Source of the DNA: Hydrogenophilales bacterium RIFOXYD1_FULL_62_11 | Lineage (GTDB): Bacteria > Pseudomonadota > Gammaproteobacteria > Burkholderiales > Thiobacillaceae | Assembly (NCBI GenBank): GCA_001802655.1 | Contig: MGZO01000080.1 | Location: 408 to 7,167 of the forward strand | DNA: 6,760 nt | Direction: 5' to 3' | Shown here: positions 4,928 to 6,760 of the stretch, in pieces | How the letters are laid out: each line of letters starts with the position of its first letter | Numbering within the stretch: the stretch's first letter is position 1 | Translations under genes and position numbers: made by a program | The notes under the pieces: model-generated | The model's database searches: none | Seen by the model: only the letters and a program-made list of their open reading frames with translations | Told to the model about the DNA's origin: nothing

Positions 4928-5398
4928 ATGCCCGGCTCAAGCCGCCTCGTCCAGCTGGCGACAGAATGCGCAGCCTGGCAGGCCATGCTAAACGTGATGG
5001 GCGCGGAAGAACAGGCGTTGATCAACGGGGAAGCCGACCATGTATCGCGCCTGACTGCGTCCAAGCTGGCGCAATTGCAGACCCTGAACAATCTGGCGGA
5101 CACGCGCCATCAAGCCCTGCTGCAAGCCGGACTCAGCGCCGATCATGTCGGCATGAATGCCTGGCTGACGCAGCATGGCCTGCCTGAACACCGCAGCCAA
5201 TGGCAGCAACTGTGCCAGATGGAGCAGCAGGCGCAGGAGATGAACCTGCGTATCGGCAAACTGATCGAAATGCGCCTCGCCACCACCCGCCAGGCACTGA
5301 ATGTCCTGATTCATGCCACCACGACTCAGGGTGGGCTTTACGACCAGGCCGGTCAATCGGTCGCCGCGCACACCGGCAAACCGCTCACCGCCGCCTGA
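4928..5398 (+). CDS. flgN: FlgN, export chaperone for hook-associated proteins
   Basis: Encodes 156 residues from the ATG at 4928. FlgN is a cytoplasmic chaperone for the hook-filament junction proteins FlgK and FlgL. The protein is almost all helical and Gln/Leu/Ala-rich, with heptad-like stretches (VSRLTASKLAQLQTLNNLAD and MEQQAQEMNLRIGKLIEMRL). The C-terminal pattern NLRIGKLIEMRLATTRQALN followed by LYDQAGQSV and a terminal GKPLTAA is the usual FlgN signature. Two starts are possible: ATG at 4928, 4 nt after the flgM stop, and ATG at 4910, which would overlap flgM by 14 nt and add six residues. Neither has a strong ribosome binding site (the GAGG at 4922-4925 is close to 4928), suggesting translational coupling to flgM. 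I prefer 4928 slightly. Position directly after flgM supports the call. Confidence 0.9.
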   Translation: MPGSSRLVQLATECAAWQAMLNVMGAEEQALINGEADHVSRLTASKLAQLQTLNNLADTRHQALLQAGLSADHVGMNAWLTQHGLPEHRSQWQQLCQMEQQAQEMNLRIGKLIEMRLATTRQALNVLIHATTTQGGLYDQAGQSVAAHTGKPLTAA

Positions 5399-5399
5399 T

Positions 5400-6760
5400 T
5401 CAACCTCGGCTGTAACGATCCGGCGCGATCGCCCGCATCAGTTCAGCCTCCAGCGGACACGGCTGGCCCGTGATCTGATCCGCCAGCGCCTCTCCCAGCA
5501 AGCCTGCCCATACCATGCCACGCGAGGCATAGCCCGCCGCAACATACAACCCGGCATGGCCGTCGACTGCGCCCACAATCGGCAAGCGGTCCGGCAGGGT
5601 GGCGCGCAGCGAGGCCCGTCCACTCAATACGGCTTCCGTGTTGAGTCCATTCAAGGCAAGACACGCATTCGCGCCCGGTAATATCGCTTCCAGCCGTTCC
5701 AGATTCAGCAGGTCGCTCGCCCTGCGCGGCGTGTTGTCATCGTCATTGTTTTCATAGGTGGCGCCAATAACCGGCTGCCCCACGCCCGGTGCGACATAGC
5801 CTTCGCGCGCAATCACCCGGCGAATCTGCGGCAGGCTGCCCGGCGGCAAGCGCGTGATTTGCCCGCGCACGATTTCCATTGGCCAGGCCGCATTCGCAAC
5901 CAAATTCAGCGCGTCGAACGCATTCGCCAATACCACTGCATCGGCTTCGAGCACGATTCCGCCATCATCGGCCAGCAGTTGCCAGCCGTTTTCGCTTGCC
6001 AGCACGCGCGCGACAGTACAGCCGGTTTTCAGGGTAATGGCGGGTTGATCCAGCCAGACCCGGCACAAGCTGCCCGGCTCCACCCAGCCTGCCGTTGGGT
6101 AAAACACGCCAGGCGCATCCACCGGCCAGTTCGCCAGTTCACGCGCCTCATCCTGCTCTACCCAGCGCGCGTATTCGACGGGCGGTTGCGTATCGGCCAG
6201 GGCCTGCTGCTGTTTGAGCGCGACCTCCGCATCGCGGGCCAGATGCAACACGCCGCAGGCCGACCATTCGAGCTTCCCGCCAAGCGCAGGCCACGCGCGC
6301 ATCGCATGCAAAAATGTCGCCCGCGTGAAGCGCGTCGAGCGATTGTCGTCACGCGAAACCACCGGACGGAACACCGCTATCGGATTACCCGAAGCCGCCT
6401 GAGCAGGCGCATCGGCGCGCTCCAGAACGGTGACCACGACGCCGCGCTGTGCCAGTGCATGCGCAACGGCGGACCCCGCCACGCCGGCGCCGATGACCGC
6501 GACATGTCGCGGAGTGGATAACATCAACTGCTGCGCGCTGCCGGAAAAACGCGCGGCGAGGCTGTAGCGCTTGCTGCCAAAGCCCATGCGCTTGTCGCAC
6601 ACAAAGCCCGCACGCTCCAGCCCCTGGCGCACCGCCACCGCGACCGTATAGGTCGCCACCCGCGCACCTGGTTTAGCCAGCCGAGCCAGGGTGTAAAACA
6701 GCTTCGGCTGCCACATGTCGGCATTACTGTCGGGATTGAACCCATCCAGATAAAACGCAT
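5400..6760 (-). CDS. mnmC: MnmC, bifunctional tRNA mnm5s2U34 modification enzyme, 5' part outside window
   Basis: The 452 visible residues hold the end of the N-terminal methyltransferase domain and the whole C-terminal FAD-dependent oxidoreductase domain of MnmC. The C-domain removes the carboxymethyl group from cmnm5(s2)U34 in tRNA and the N-domain methylates the product with S-adenosylmethionine. At the window edge the frame reads FYLDGFNPDSNADMW, the methyltransferase motif, continuing to GFVCDKRMGFGSKR. Therefore the ATG at 6716 (the M of DMW) is internal, and the true start lies beyond 6760. The oxidoreductase domain begins with the dinucleotide-binding HVAVIGAGVAGSAVAHALAQ (GAGVAG near visible residues 90-95), then ASGNPIAVFRPVVSRDDNRS, and ends with LPDRLPIVGAVDGHAGLYVA and YASRGM. 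No frame disruption is seen. Its stop is one base from the flgN stop on the other strand. Confidence 0.95.
   Translation of the reverse strand, partial: AFYLDGFNPDSNADMWQPKLFYTLARLAKPGARVATYTVAVAVRQGLERAGFVCDKRMGFGSKRYSLAARFSGSAQQLMLSTPRHVAVIGAGVAGSAVAHALAQRGVVVTVLERADAPAQAASGNPIAVFRPVVSRDDNRSTRFTRATFLHAMRAWPALGGKLEWSACGVLHLARDAEVALKQQQALADTQPPVEYARWVEQDEARELANWPVDAPGVFYPTAGWVEPGSLCRVWLDQPAITLKTGCTVARVLASENGWQLLADDGGIVLEADAVVLANAFDALNLVANAAWPMEIVRGQITRLPPGSLPQIRRVIAREGYVAPGVGQPVIGATYENNDDDNTPRRASDLLNLERLEAILPGANACLALNGLNTEAVLSGRASLRATLPDRLPIVGAVDGHAGLYVAAGYASRGMVWAGLLGEALADQITGQPCPLEAELMRAIAPDRYSRG

Noticed and set aside
5859..6521. 220-codon plus-strand open frame inside mnmC
   Set aside because: Shadow of the MnmC oxidoreductase domain, Arg/His-rich and without family features.
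6714..6716. ATG at 6716 as the start of a stand-alone oxidoreductase
   Set aside because: The frame continues upstream to the window edge and encodes FYLDGFNPDSNAD, the methyltransferase motif of MnmC, so this Met is internal.
1..6760. Mobile elements, CRISPR arrays, tRNA or rRNA genes
   Set aside because: No transposase, terminal repeats, spaced repeat array or RNA-gene-like sequence seen; genes are packed in the conserved flagellar order.

Overview
This window is the divergent flagellar flgBCDEFG / flgAMN region of a Gram-negative, GC-rich proteobacterium, followed by the tRNA-modification gene mnmC. The flagellar proteins and the MnmC fusion have the character of a betaproteobacterial chromosome; that placement is inference from protein character, not from a search.

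Layout. Minus strand, positions 3639 down to 1: flgB, flgC, flgD, flgE, flgF and the first codons of flgG, in the canonical order, each with a Shine-Dalgarno-like sequence and separated by 12 to 72 nt. These encode proximal rod proteins (FlgB, FlgC, FlgF), the hook cap (FlgD), the hook (FlgE) and the distal rod (FlgG, only 11 codons visible). Plus strand, positions 3823 to 5398: flgA (periplasmic P-ring chaperone), flgM (anti-sigma-28 factor) and flgN (chaperone for hook-associated proteins). A 183-bp intergenic region (3640-3822) separates the two divergent units and must hold or border both promoters. Minus strand, 6760 to 5400: mnmC, cut off at its 5' side by the window edge. It meets flgN tail to tail with one base between the stop codons. 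No stretch over 300 bases lacks a gene.

How the genes work together. The minus-strand operon supplies axial parts that pass through the flagellar export apparatus. FlgA helps assemble the P ring around the rod in the periplasm. FlgM holds sigma-28 (FliA) inactive until the hook-basal body is complete and FlgM is exported. FlgN then delivers the hook-filament junction proteins. MnmC has no known flagellar role; it finishes the mnm5(s2)U34 wobble modification of certain tRNAs.

Novelty. All genes belong to well-known families and look intact, and I see no undescribed gene system. The signals worth a second look are non-coding: two mutually exclusive hairpins beside the flgB ribosome binding site (which also resemble a plus-strand terminator), an 8-bp inverted repeat across the divergent promoter region, a 10-bp palindrome inside a candidate sigma-28 promoter before flgM, half-sites shared by these two regions, an 8-bp tandem repeat running into the flgF ribosome binding site, and a 21-bp exact repeat inside flgE.
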